Part shown: positions 1 to 9,171 of the stretch, in pieces | How positions within the stretch are numbered: position 1 is the stretch's first letter | Layout: each line of letters begins with the position of its first letter | Assembly (NCBI RefSeq): GCF_001188955.3 | Contig: NZ_JPRF03000032.1 | Span: 1-64,000 of the forward strand | Reading direction: 5' to 3' | DNA: 64,000 nucleotides | Source: Kitasatospora aureofaciens | GTDB lineage: Bacteria; Actinomycetota; Actinomycetes; Streptomycetales; Streptomycetaceae | Translations under genes and position numbers: made by a program | The notes under the pieces: model-generated | Told to the model about the DNA's origin: nothing | Seen by the model: only the letters and a program-made list of their open reading frames with translations | The model's database searches: none

Positions 1-2
1 GC

Positions 3-2147
3 CAGCCCGCGAAGGGCCAGAGCGCCGCCCGCGGCCAGGCCGCCAAGCCTCAGGCCCCGAAGGGTCAGCCGGCGAAACCCCAGCCCGCGAAGGCCCAGCC
101 CGTGCGGAGCCAGTCCGCCAAGGCGCAGCCCGCCAAGTCCGCCGCCGTGGGCCGTACCCCGCGCGCGCCGCAGCAGCGCCGCCCGGAGGGCCGTCCGCCG
201 GCCCGCAGCCAGGCGGCGGTGCGGCCGCGCCCGAAGTCCCGGCTGCCGCAGCGCCCGAGACCGCTGAAGCTGGCCGAGCCGAAGCGCCGGCTGCGGGTGA
301 TCACGGTGGCGCTGTCGCTGGTGTTCTCGGTCTTCGCCGGGCGGCTGGTGCAGCTGCAGCTGGTGGACGCCGACGCGCTGGCCGCCGACGCCAACACCAA
401 CCGCTACCAGAACATCCCGATCACCGCCGAGCGCGGCTCGATAATGTCCTCCGACGGCGTCGCGCTGGCCGCCACCGTGGACGCGTACGACATCACCGCC
501 GACCCGGCGATGTTCACCCCCGCGGCGACCGGCATCCCGGACGCGCCGGAGCAGGCGGCCGCCCTGCTGTCGCCGATCATCGGCGTCGCCAAGGACCGGA
601 TCGCCGCCGACCTCCACACCCCCAAGACCCGCTACAAGCGGCTCGCCTCCCAGCAGACCCCGGCCGCCAAGAACCAGATCAGCGACCTCAAGTCGAGCCT
701 GGAGAAGCAGGCCGGCTCGCGCGCCTGCCAGGCCCAGAAGAAGCTGCTCGGCAAGCCCGCCGACCAGGGCGGGCGCACCCGGGTGGACAACGAGTGCGCC
801 AACCCGCTGGCCGGGGTGTTCAACCGGGAGACCCAGAAGCGGATCTACCCGGCCGACGGGCTGGCCGCCAACCTCGTCGGCTTCGTCAACGGCGAGGGCG
901 AGGGCGCCGGCGGGCTGGAGCTGCAGTACCAGAAGCAGCTGGCCGGCAAGGACGGCCACAGCAGCTACGCCCAGGCGGGCGGCCGGCTGGTGCCCACCGC
1001 CGGCGGCTCGATGGACCCGGCCGTGCCCGGCAGCGACGTCAAGCTGACCATCAACCGGGACGTCCAGTGGGCGGCCCAGCGGGCGATCACCGACCAGGTG
1101 GCCAACTCCGGCGCGGAGAAGGGCTACGTGGTGGTCCAGGACGTGAAGACCGGCCAGGTCATCGCGATGGCCAGCGCGCCCGGCTTCAACCCCAACGACC
1201 TGAGCCTCTCCAAGCAGTCCCAGATGGGCAACCCGGCCCTGGTGGACGCCTACGAGCCGGGCAGCACCGCCAAGCTGATGAGCCTGGCCGCCGTCCTGGA
1301 CTCGGGGAAGGCCAACTGGGACACCAGGGTCACCGTGCCCAACCGGCTGGTCCGGGCCGGGCAGCAGTTCAAGGACGATGTCGAGCACGGCGACTGGTAC
1401 CTGACCCTGGCCGGGGTGCTCGCCAAGTCCTCCAACATCGGCACCATCGAGGCGGTCGAGACCCTCGGCGACGGTGACCAGCTGAAGGCCAACCAGATCC
1501 TCGACGGCTACATGCGCAAGTTCGGGGTGGCCCGGCCGACCGGCCTGAACTTCCCCGGCGAGACTCCCGGGATGCTCAAGAAACCGGAGGACCTGGTCGC
1601 CTCGGAGAAGTACAACATCTCCTTCGGCCAGGGCCCGCTGCAGATGAACGCGTTGCAGGCGACCTCGGTGTACTCGACCATCGCCAACGGCGGGGTCCGG
1701 GTCGCGCCCAGCATCGTCCAGGGCATTACCGGGCCGGACGGCAAGTACACCGCGACCCCGCCCGGCGAGCAGACCCGGGTGGTCAGCGAGGAAACCGCGA
1801 AGACCCTCACCTCGATGCTGGAGTCGGTCGTCGACGACGAGCAGGGCACCGGCGGCAAGGCCGCCATCCCCGGCTACCGGGTCGCCGGGAAGACCGGCAC
1901 CGCCAACCGGGGCGCCGCCGACGGCAAGGGCTACGACGGCTACACCGCCTCCTTCATCGGCTTCGCCCCGGCCGACGCCCCCCGCTACACCGTCTCCTGC
2001 ACCCTCCAGGGGCCGGTCAACGGCCACTTCGGGGGACAGCTGTGCGGCCCGGTGTTCAAGCAGGTGATGGAGTTCACCCTGAAGACCATGCAGGTCCCGC
2101 CGAGCGGCAGCCAGGCGCCGAACCTGCCCGTCGAGTGGAAGCCGTGA
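3..2147 (+). CDS. ftsI: Septal class B penicillin-binding protein FtsI (PBP3), 5' end outside window
   Basis: Transpeptidase that cross-links septal peptidoglycan in the divisome with FtsW. The reading frame is open to the left edge, so the true start lies upstream; the visible N-terminus is a Lys/Pro/Gln/Ala-rich cytoplasmic tail with repeated PAK/QPAK units, then one membrane segment (encoded near 295-360) and the dimerisation domain. Counting from the first in-window GTG (102), the catalytic motifs are STAK (Ser388), SSN (443-445) and KTG (597-599), in the usual order and spacing. The stop at 2145-2147 is followed by murE. An extended basic tail is common in actinomycete FtsI. Identity is secure; only the N-terminus is incomplete. 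Confidence 0.95.
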   Translation, partial: QPAKGQSAARGQAAKPQAPKGQPAKPQPAKAQPVRSQSAKAQPAKSAAVGRTPRAPQQRRPEGRPPARSQAAVRPRPKSRLPQRPRPLKLAEPKRRLRVITVALSLVFSVFAGRLVQLQLVDADALAADANTNRYQNIPITAERGSIMSSDGVALAATVDAYDITADPAMFTPAATGIPDAPEQAAALLSPIIGVAKDRIAADLHTPKTRYKRLASQQTPAAKNQISDLKSSLEKQAGSRACQAQKKLLGKPADQGGRTRVDNECANPLAGVFNRETQKRIYPADGLAANLVGFVNGEGEGAGGLELQYQKQLAGKDGHSSYAQAGGRLVPTAGGSMDPAVPGSDVKLTINRDVQWAAQRAITDQVANSGAEKGYVVVQDVKTGQVIAMASAPGFNPNDLSLSKQSQMGNPALVDAYEPGSTAKLMSLAAVLDSGKANWDTRVTVPNRLVRAGQQFKDDVEHGDWYLTLAGVLAKSSNIGTIEAVETLGDGDQLKANQILDGYMRKFGVARPTGLNFPGETPGMLKKPEDLVASEKYNISFGQGPLQMNALQATSVYSTIANGGVRVAPSIVQGITGPDGKYTATPPGEQTRVVSEETAKTLTSMLESVVDDEQGTGGKAAIPGYRVAGKTGTANRGAADGKGYDGYTASFIGFAPADAPRYTVSCTLQGPVNGHFGGQLCGPVFKQVMEFTLKTMQVPPSGSQAPNLPVEWKP

Positions 2148-2202
2148 GCGAGGATGAGCAACCAGCGGGCCGGTCTGGACAGCGGCGCGGAGGAGGCCCG
2201 GT

Positions 2203-2233
2203 TTGGCCCTGGGCACCCTTCGGCGGATAGCCT
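2203..2233 (+). promoter_or_regulatory. Candidate leaderless promoter of murE
   Basis: A TTGGCC hexamer (2203-2208), a 19-nt spacer and TAGCCT (2228-2233) lie 7 nt before the GTG at 2241, the spacing of a promoter whose transcript begins at the start codon. No ribosome-binding site precedes that GTG, as expected for a leaderless mRNA. The -10 box has the TANNNT form; the spacer is a little long. Confidence 0.45.
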
Positions 2234-2240
2234 TCCCGCC

Positions 2241-3806
2241 GTGCCGAAACCCGATCAAACCCCCGTGAGTCCGCCCCGCCCGACCGGGACCGCCGCCCTG
2301 CCGCTCGCCGAGCTGGCCGGCCGGCTGGGTCTGCCGCCCGTCGAGGGCGGCGCCGTCACCGGTGTCACCCACGACTCCCGCGCGGTACGCCCCGGTGACG
2401 TGTACGTGGCCTTCCCGGGCGCCAACCACCACGGCGCGGCCTTCGCCGGCAAGGCCGCGGAGGCCGGCGCGGTGGCCGTGCTGACCGATCCGGCGGGCGC
2501 CGAGCTGGCCGCCCCGACCGGCCTGCCGCTGCTGGTCGTCGACCGGCCGCGGGCCCGGATGGGCGAGCTGGCCGCGATCGTCTACGGCCACCCGTCCGAG
2601 CGGCTGCTGATGATCGGGCTGACCGGCACCAACGGCAAGACCACCACCTCGTACCTGGTCGAGGGCGGTCTGCGTGGCGCCGGGCGCAGCCCGGGCGTGA
2701 TCGGCACCGTCGAGATGCGGGTCGGCCAGGAGCGGATCAAGAGCGAGCGCACCACCCCCGAGGCCACCGACCTGCACGCGATCCTCGGCGTGATGGCCGA
2801 GCGCGGCGCGGACGCGGTGACCATGGAGGTCTCCAGCCACGCCCTGGTCTTCGGCCGCACCGACGGGGTGGCGTACGACGTCGCGCTGTTCAACAACCTC
2901 ACCCCCGAGCACCTCGACTTCCACCCGGACATGGAGGACTACTTCCAGGCGAAGGCCCGGCTCTTCCAGCCCGGCAAGTCCCGCCACGGCGTGGTCAACC
3001 TGGACGACGGGTACGGGCGCCGGCTCGCCGCCGAGGCGAAGATCCCGGTGACCACCTTCTCCGCGACCGGCGACGCCGGTGCGCACTGGCGGGCCCTGGA
3101 CGTCCAGCTCGGCCCGACCGGCTCCACCTTCCGGGTGGTCGGCCCGGACGGCGCCGGGGCGGATGCCTCCGTCCCGCTGCCCGGCCCGTTCAACGTCGCC
3201 AACGCGCTGGCCGCGATCACCGTGCTGGTCACCGCCGGGCTGCCGCTGGAGCGGGCCGTGGCCGGTGTCGCCGCCGTGGCCGGCGTGCCGGGCAGGCTGG
3301 AGCGGGTGGACGCCGGACAGCCGTTCGTCGCCGTGGTGGACTACGCCCACAAGCCGGACGCTCTGGAGGCCGTCCTCGGATCGCTGCGCGAGGTCACCAA
3401 GGGCCGGCTGCACGTCGTCGTCGGCTGTGGCGGCGACCGTGACCCGCACAAGCGCGGCCCGATGGGCGCCATCGCCGCCCGGCTCGCCGACACCGCCCTG
3501 CTGACCAGCGACAACCCGCGCAGCGAGGACCCGCTGACGATCCTCGCCAGCATGCTGACCGGCGCCGCCGCGGTGCCCGAGGCCGAGCGCGGGGACGTCC
3601 TGGTCGTGCCCGACCGGGCCGAGGCGATCGAGCTCGCGGTGGCCCGCGCCCAGGCGGGGGACACCGTGCTGGTGGCCGGAAAGGGCCACGAGCTCGGCCA
3701 GTACGTACGAGACGAGATCCGCCCCTTCGACGACCGGGAGGTGCTGCGCGAATCCATCGCGCGGACCACGGCCGCGCGGGGCGACCGAGGAGTAGAGCAG
3801 CAGTGA
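2241..3806 (+). CDS. murE: UDP-MurNAc-tripeptide synthetase MurE
   Basis: Cytoplasmic Mur ligase that adds diaminopimelate to UDP-MurNAc-L-Ala-D-Glu using ATP. It shows the P-loop GTNGKTTT and, near the C-terminus, the DNPR motif typical of ligases that accept diaminopimelate rather than lysine. I start it at GTG 2241 (521 aa, beginning VPKPDQ). The in-frame ATG at 2154 would add 29 residues whose codons use T/A at third positions unusually often (TTT, CCT, GAT, CTT), and 2241 sits 7 nt after a promoter-like -10 box. The 3' end overlaps murF by 4 nt (GTGA), so translation is probably coupled. Function certain, start moderately so. Confidence 0.92.
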   Translation: MPKPDQTPVSPPRPTGTAALPLAELAGRLGLPPVEGGAVTGVTHDSRAVRPGDVYVAFPGANHHGAAFAGKAAEAGAVAVLTDPAGAELAAPTGLPLLVVDRPRARMGELAAIVYGHPSERLLMIGLTGTNGKTTTSYLVEGGLRGAGRSPGVIGTVEMRVGQERIKSERTTPEATDLHAILGVMAERGADAVTMEVSSHALVFGRTDGVAYDVALFNNLTPEHLDFHPDMEDYFQAKARLFQPGKSRHGVVNLDDGYGRRLAAEAKIPVTTFSATGDAGAHWRALDVQLGPTGSTFRVVGPDGAGADASVPLPGPFNVANALAAITVLVTAGLPLERAVAGVAAVAGVPGRLERVDAGQPFVAVVDYAHKPDALEAVLGSLREVTKGRLHVVVGCGGDRDPHKRGPMGAIAARLADTALLTSDNPRSEDPLTILASMLTGAAAVPEAERGDVLVVPDRAEAIELAVARAQAGDTVLVAGKGHELGQYVRDEIRPFDDREVLRESIARTTAARGDRGVEQQ

Positions 3807-5206
3807 TCGCACTGACCCTCGCCGAGGTGGCCGCCGCCGTCGGAGGCACCCTGGACGGCGCCGACCCGGACACCGTGGTCACCGGCCCGGTCGAGGTCGA
3901 CTCGCGGAAGGTGAGCCCCGGCGGCCTGTTCGCGGCCTTCGTCGGCGAGAACGTGGACGGCCACGACTACGCCGCCACGGCGGTCGAGGCCGGCGCCGTC
4001 GCGGTGCTGGCCTCCCGCCCGGTCGGCGTGCCCGCCGTCCTGGTCGACAGTGTGGTGGAGGCGCTCGGCAGGCTGGCCCGGACCGTGGTCGCCCGCGCCG
4101 AGGGCACCGCCGTGGTCGCGCTGACCGGCTCGGCCGGCAAGACCAGCACCAAGGACCTGATCGCCCAGCTGCTCCGGCGCCACGGCGAGACCGTCTTCCC
4201 GCCCGGCTCGTTGAACAACGAGATCGGCCACCCGATGACCGCGCTGCGGGTCGAGGAGAGCACCCGGCACCTGGTGATGGAGATGGGCGCCCGGCACAAG
4301 GGCGACATCGAGTACCTCACCTCGATCACCCCGCCGCGGATCGGCCTGGTGCTCAACGTCGGCACCGCCCACGTCGGCGAGTTCGGCTCCCAGGAGGCGA
4401 TCGCCGAGGCCAAGGGCGAGCTGGTCGAGGCGCTGCCCGCCGACGGCGCCGCGATCCTGAACGCGGACGACCGGCTGGTGCGCGCGATGGCCTCGCGCAC
4501 CAAGGCGAAGGTGGTCCTGTTCGGGGAGTCCCCGGACGCCCACGTCCGGGCGACCGACGTTCGCCTGGACGCCACCGGTCGGCCGTCGTTCACGCTCACC
4601 ACCCCGGCCGGTTCCGCGCCCGTGCAGCTGCGCCTGTACGGTGAGCACCACGTCTCGAACGCCCTCGCCGCCGCCGCGGTGGCGACGGAGCTCGGGATGA
4701 CCGTCGACGACACCGCGGCAGCCCTGGGCGAGGCGGGTGCGCTGTCCCGCTGGCGCATGGAGGTCGTCGACCGGGCCGATGGTGTCACCGTCGTCAACGA
4801 CGCCTACAACGCGAACCCCGACTCGATGCGGGCCGCGCTGCGGGCGCTGGTCTCGATGGGCGGCCGCGGTCCGGAGCGCCGCCGCACCTGGGCGGTGCTC
4901 GGCGAGATGCGGGAGCTCGGCGAGGACAGCCTGGCCGAGCACGACGCCATCGGGCGGCTCGCCGTCCGGCTGGACGTCACCAAGCTGGTGGCGGTCGGCG
5001 GACGCGAGGCGGCCTGCATGGAACTCGGCGCGAGGAACGAAGGTTCGTGGGGTGAGGAGTCGGTGCTGGTGTCCGACGCGGACGCGGCGGTCGAACTGCT
5101 GCGCAGTCAGCTTCGGCCGGGGGATGTGGTCCTGGTGAAGGCGTCCCGTTCGGTGGGGCTGGAGAAGGTGGCCGAGGCCCTCCTGGCGGACGGTGCTGCC
5201 CGATGA
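3803..5206 (+). CDS. murF: UDP-MurNAc-tripeptide:D-Ala-D-Ala ligase MurF
   Basis: Last cytoplasmic step of the peptide stem: ATP-dependent addition of D-Ala-D-Ala, giving UDP-MurNAc-pentapeptide. The 467-aa product has the Mur ligase order: N-terminal UDP-binding domain, central ATPase with P-loop GSAGKTSTK, then a C-terminal domain with the NDAYNANP motif that marks MurF. The GTG start overlaps the murE stop (GTGA) and the stop overlaps the mraY start (ATGA), so murE, murF and mraY look translationally coupled. Length is normal for the family. Confidence 0.97.
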   Translation: MIALTLAEVAAAVGGTLDGADPDTVVTGPVEVDSRKVSPGGLFAAFVGENVDGHDYAATAVEAGAVAVLASRPVGVPAVLVDSVVEALGRLARTVVARAEGTAVVALTGSAGKTSTKDLIAQLLRRHGETVFPPGSLNNEIGHPMTALRVEESTRHLVMEMGARHKGDIEYLTSITPPRIGLVLNVGTAHVGEFGSQEAIAEAKGELVEALPADGAAILNADDRLVRAMASRTKAKVVLFGESPDAHVRATDVRLDATGRPSFTLTTPAGSAPVQLRLYGEHHVSNALAAAAVATELGMTVDDTAAALGEAGALSRWRMEVVDRADGVTVVNDAYNANPDSMRAALRALVSMGGRGPERRRTWAVLGEMRELGEDSLAEHDAIGRLAVRLDVTKLVAVGGREAACMELGARNEGSWGEESVLVSDADAAVELLRSQLRPGDVVLVKASRSVGLEKVAEALLADGAAR

Positions 5207-6267
5207 TGAAGCAGATCCTCTTCTCCGGGATGATCGGCCTGATCCTCTCGCTGGTCGGCACGCCCGCCCTGATCAAGCTGCTCGCCCGGCAGGGCTACGG
5301 CCAGTACATCCGTGACGACGGCCCCAAGGCGCACCACAGCAAGAAGGGCACGCCCACCATGGGCGGCATCGCCTTCATCCTGGCGACCCTGATCGCGTAC
5401 TTCGCCACGAAGGCGATAACGGGCGACACCCCGACCGCCTCGGGGCTGCTGGTGCTCTTCCTGACCGCGGGCCTCGGCCTGGTGGGCTTCCTGGACGACT
5501 ACATCAAGGTCGTCAAGCGCCGCTCGCTCGGCCTGCGGGCCAAGGCGAAGCTGGCCGGCCAGTCGATTGTCGGTCTGGTGTTCGCCGTCCTGGCGCTGCA
5601 GTTCCACGACGACCGGGGACTGAGCCCGGCCTCCGAGAAGCTGTCCTTCGTCCGCGACTTCAGCTGGTCGATCGGCCCGGTGCTGTTCGTCATCTTCGCG
5701 TACTTCATGATCGCGGCGACCTCCAACGGCGTGAACCTGACGGACGGTCTCGACGGCCTCGCCACCGGCGCCTCGGTGATGGCCTTCGGCGCCTACACCT
5801 TCATCGGCGTCTGGGAGTACACCCAGAGCTGCGCCTACTTCATCTCCGCCACCGGCGCCTGCTACGACGTGCGCGACCCACTGGACCTCGCGGTGGTCGC
5901 CTCGGCCCTGATGGGCTCCTGCTTCGGCTTCCTGTGGTGGAACACCTCGCCCGCCAAGATCTTCATGGGTGACACCGGCTCGCTCGCCCTCGGCGGCGCC
6001 CTGGCCGGCCTCGCGATCTGCTCGCGCACCGAGCTGCTGCTGATCATGCTCGGCGGCCTGTTCATGATCATCACCCTGTCGGTGATCATCCAGGTCGGCT
6101 CCTTCCGGATGACCGGCAAGCGCGTCTTCAAGATGGCACCACTGCAGCACCACTTCGAACTCAAGGGCTGGAGCGAGGTCCTGGTCGTGGTCCGCTTCTG
6201 GATCATCCAGGGCCTGTGCGTGGCCGTCGGCCTCGGCCTCTTCTACGCGGGATACCGGACCGGATGA
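5203..6267 (+). CDS. mraY: Phospho-MurNAc-pentapeptide transferase MraY
   Basis: Integral membrane enzyme that moves phospho-MurNAc-pentapeptide to undecaprenyl phosphate, making lipid I; it belongs to the enzyme family targeted by tunicamycin- and muraymycin-type inhibitors. The 354-aa protein is made of multiple hydrophobic segments. Visible family signatures include FLDDYIKV (Mg-binding Asp pair), NLTDGLDGLA and FMGDTGS, and the loop motif around MAPLQHHFE near the C-terminus. The start overlaps the murF stop; a second in-frame ATG follows directly (5206), so the exact start may differ by one codon. The stop overlaps murD (ATGA). Confidence 0.97.
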   Translation: MMKQILFSGMIGLILSLVGTPALIKLLARQGYGQYIRDDGPKAHHSKKGTPTMGGIAFILATLIAYFATKAITGDTPTASGLLVLFLTAGLGLVGFLDDYIKVVKRRSLGLRAKAKLAGQSIVGLVFAVLALQFHDDRGLSPASEKLSFVRDFSWSIGPVLFVIFAYFMIAATSNGVNLTDGLDGLATGASVMAFGAYTFIGVWEYTQSCAYFISATGACYDVRDPLDLAVVASALMGSCFGFLWWNTSPAKIFMGDTGSLALGGALAGLAICSRTELLLIMLGGLFMIITLSVIIQVGSFRMTGKRVFKMAPLQHHFELKGWSEVLVVVRFWIIQGLCVAVGLGLFYAGYRTG

Positions 6268-7718
6268 CGAACCCCCAGATGATCGAGTCACAGCTCAATG
6301 ACCTGCCCGTGGTGGTCGCGGGCCTCGGCGTCTCGGGCATCAGCGCCGCGCGCGTCCTGAACGGCCTCGGCGCCCGCGTCACCGTGGTGGACGGCGGCGG
6401 CGGCGAGGGCCTCAGGGCCCGCGCCGCCGAGCTGGAGGCGCTCGGCGTCGCGGTGCGCCTGGGCGACGGCGCGAGCCTGCCCGAGGGCACCGAACTGGTC
6501 GTCACCTCGCCCGGCTGGGCGCCCGACAGCCCGCTGTTCGCCGCCGCCGAGGCGGCCGGGGTGCCGGTCTGGGGCGACGTCGAGCTGGCCTGGCGGCTGC
6601 GCAAGCCGCTGCCGGGCACCGGCGAGCCCGCCCCCTGGCTGGCCGTCACCGGCACCAACGGCAAGACCACCACCGTCCAGATGCTCGCCTCGATCCTCAC
6701 CGCGGCCGGCAAGCGCACCGCCGCCGTCGGCAACGTCGGGGTCTCGGTGCTGGACGCGGTGCTCGCCGAGGAGCCGTACGACGTGCTCGCCGTCGAGCTC
6801 TCCAGCTACCAGCTGCACTGGGCGCCCTCGCTGCGCCCGTACTCGGCGGCGGTGCTCAACCTGGCCCCGGACCACCTCGACTGGCACGGCTCGATGGAGG
6901 CGTACGCCGCCGACAAGGGCCGGATCTACGAGGGCAACGTGGTGGCCTGCGTGTACAACCTGGCCGACCCGGCCACCGAGGCGCTGGTCCGGGAGGCCGA
7001 CGTCGAGGAGGGCTGCCGGGCGATCGGTTTCGGCCTCGGCGCGCCCGGCCCGTCGAACTTCGGCGTGGTGGACGGCCTCCTGGTCGACCGCGCCTTCGTC
7101 GAGGACCGGGCCAGGAACGCGGCCGAGCTGGGCGCCGTCGAGGACGTCAACCCGCCGGCCCCGCACAACATCGCCAACGCGCTCGCCGCGGCGGCGCTGG
7201 CCCGGGCGTACGGGGTCGAGCCGAAGGCCGTCCGGGAGGGCCTGCGGGCCTTCCGCCCGGACGCCCACCGGATCGCCGAGGTCGGTACGGTCCGCGAGGT
7301 CACGTACATCGACGACTCCAAGGCCACCAACACCCACGCCGCCGCGGCCTCGCTGGCGGCCTACCGGCCGATCGTCTGGATCGCCGGGGGACTGGCCAAG
7401 GGCGCGACCTTCGACGACCTGGTCCAGGGCGCGGCCGAGCGGCTGCGGGCGGTCGTGCTGATCGGGCAGGACCGGGCGCTGATCCGCGAGGCGCTGGAGC
7501 GACACGCTCCGGATGTGCCGGTGATCGATGCGGCCGAGGGCCAGACTGGCGCGGTGGCGATGACCGCGGTCGTTCGAACGGCCGCATCGCTCGCCCGATC
7601 GGGTGACACGGTGCTGCTGGCTCCGGCCTGCGCGTCGATGGACATGTTCACCAACTACGGCGAGCGCGGCGACCTCTTCGCGGCGGCCGTCCGGGAGCTG
7701 GCCGACTCCGGCGAGTGA
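6264..7718 (+). CDS. murD: UDP-MurNAc-L-alanine:D-glutamate ligase MurD
   Basis: Cytoplasmic ligase that adds D-glutamate to UDP-MurNAc-L-Ala. I use ATG 6264, which overlaps the mraY stop (ATGA) and begins MTNPQMIES; a frame-open upstream GTG/ATG at 6216 would lie inside mraY and add residues unlike the family. The product (484 aa) has the Rossmann-like N-terminus VAGLGVSGISAARVL, the P-loop GTNGKTTT and the DDSKATNTHA motif typical of MurD. It is followed by 76 nt before ftsW, the only real gap between murE and ftsW. Confidence 0.96.
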   Translation: MTNPQMIESQLNDLPVVVAGLGVSGISAARVLNGLGARVTVVDGGGGEGLRARAAELEALGVAVRLGDGASLPEGTELVVTSPGWAPDSPLFAAAEAAGVPVWGDVELAWRLRKPLPGTGEPAPWLAVTGTNGKTTTVQMLASILTAAGKRTAAVGNVGVSVLDAVLAEEPYDVLAVELSSYQLHWAPSLRPYSAAVLNLAPDHLDWHGSMEAYAADKGRIYEGNVVACVYNLADPATEALVREADVEEGCRAIGFGLGAPGPSNFGVVDGLLVDRAFVEDRARNAAELGAVEDVNPPAPHNIANALAAAALARAYGVEPKAVREGLRAFRPDAHRIAEVGTVREVTYIDDSKATNTHAAAASLAAYRPIVWIAGGLAKGATFDDLVQGAAERLRAVVLIGQDRALIREALERHAPDVPVIDAAEGQTGAVAMTAVVRTAASLARSGDTVLLAPACASMDMFTNYGERGDLFAAAVRELADSGE

Positions 7719-7794
7719 GCCTGGGCCGAGCCCTGGGCCTCGGCGCGGAGCGGTCCGGAGGCGAACGGGCCTCGGAGAGAAGGAGCGGAGCGCG

Positions 7795-9165
7795 GTGGCG
7801 GGGCAGGGCAGGGCGGATTCCGGCGTGACGAAGCAGGACGCCGCCGAGCCGTGGCGAGTGATCTCCGCCACCACGACCAAGTACAAGTCGGCCGGTCCGC
7901 TGGGACGGTTGCGGGCCTTCCGGGCCCGCGTCCGGTACTGGCTGGACCGGCCGCTCACGCCCTACCTGCTGGTGGTCGGGACCACCCTGCTGCTGGTCGT
8001 GCTCGGCCTGATGATGGTCTTCTCGGCCTCGCAGATCCTGGCGCTGAACCAGCACCACACCGCGCAGTACTACTTCCTCAAGCAGCTGATCGCGGCCATC
8101 CTCGGCCTGGTCCTGCTGATCGGTTTCGCCTCCGTCCCGGTGGCGGTGCTGCGGGTGATCGTCTACCCGGTGATGTTCGGGGTGATCGGCGCGCTGGCGC
8201 TGGTCGCCGTGCCCGGTATCGGGGTGCGGATCAACGGCAACCAGAACTGGCTGGATTTCGGCTTCTTCCAGTTCCAGCCGTCCGAGTTCGCCAAGCTCGC
8301 ACTGGTGCTCTGGGGCGCCGACCTGCTCGCCCGCAAGCAGAAGGCCGGCACCCTCACCTCCTGGAAGCACCTGCTGGTGCCGCTGGTGCCGGGCGCCCTG
8401 CTGCTGCTCGCGCTGATCATGATCGGCGGCGACATGGGCACCTCGATGATCCTGGTGGCCATGGTGTTCGCGCTGCTGTGGATGGTCGGCGCACCGCTGC
8501 GGCTGTTCGTGGCCACCCTCGGGGTGGCGGTCGTGGTCTGCACCGCCCTGGTGATCACCGTCCCGCACCGGGCCGAGCGGCTGGGCTGCATCGGCGTCAC
8601 CAAGCTCGATCCGGAGGGCGCCTGCTTCCAGGCCCTGCACGGCGTGTACTCGTTCGCGCTCGGCGGCGGATTCGGCACCGGCCTGGGCGCCGGCGTGGAG
8701 AAGTGGGGCCAGCTGCCCGAGGCGCACACCGACTTCATCTTCGCCGCGACCGGCGAGGAACTGGGCCTGGTGGGGACGCTGTCGGTGATCGGTCTCTTTG
8801 CGGCACTAGGCTACGCGGGTATCCGTGTGGCCATCGGTACGAAGGATCCCTTCGTCAGGTACGCCGCGGGAGCCGCCACCACCTGGATCATGGCGCAGGC
8901 CATGATCAACCTGGGGTCGGCGCTGGGACTGCTGCCCATCGCGGGGGTCCCGCTCCCGCTGTTCTCCTACGGCGGTTCCGCCATGCTGTCGGCCATGTCC
9001 GCGATCGGGGTGCTGCTGTGCCTGGCACGCAGCTCCTCGGGCGCGAAGGCGGCCCTGGCCGCCCGGAGCAAGAACTCCCGGATCAGGAAGCGACTGGCCC
9101 GGGTGCTGCCACGACGACGAACCACAGCGCGCCCGGCCCCCGGGCCGGCACGCAGGGAGCGGTGA
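7795..9165 (+). CDS. ftsW: SEDS peptidoglycan glycosyltransferase FtsW
   Basis: Polytopic SEDS polymerase that joins lipid II into glycan strands at the septum, paired with FtsI. The GTG at 7795 has a clear AAGGAG ribosome-binding site (7780-7785, 9-nt spacer) and gives 456 aa; the frame stays open back into murD but those codons overlap that gene. SEDS signatures are visible: QPSEFAKLAL, EAHTDFIFAATGEELG and the LPLFSYGGSAM loop. The C-terminus is a basic, Arg-rich cytoplasmic tail (RKRLARVLPRRR). It lies 6 nt before murG. Confidence 0.95.
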   Translation: MAGQGRADSGVTKQDAAEPWRVISATTTKYKSAGPLGRLRAFRARVRYWLDRPLTPYLLVVGTTLLLVVLGLMMVFSASQILALNQHHTAQYYFLKQLIAAILGLVLLIGFASVPVAVLRVIVYPVMFGVIGALALVAVPGIGVRINGNQNWLDFGFFQFQPSEFAKLALVLWGADLLARKQKAGTLTSWKHLLVPLVPGALLLLALIMIGGDMGTSMILVAMVFALLWMVGAPLRLFVATLGVAVVVCTALVITVPHRAERLGCIGVTKLDPEGACFQALHGVYSFALGGGFGTGLGAGVEKWGQLPEAHTDFIFAATGEELGLVGTLSVIGLFAALGYAGIRVAIGTKDPFVRYAAGAATTWIMAQAMINLGSALGLLPIAGVPLPLFSYGGSAMLSAMSAIGVLLCLARSSSGAKAALAARSKNSRIRKRLARVLPRRRTTARPAPGPARRER

Positions 9166-9171
9166 ATTTCG

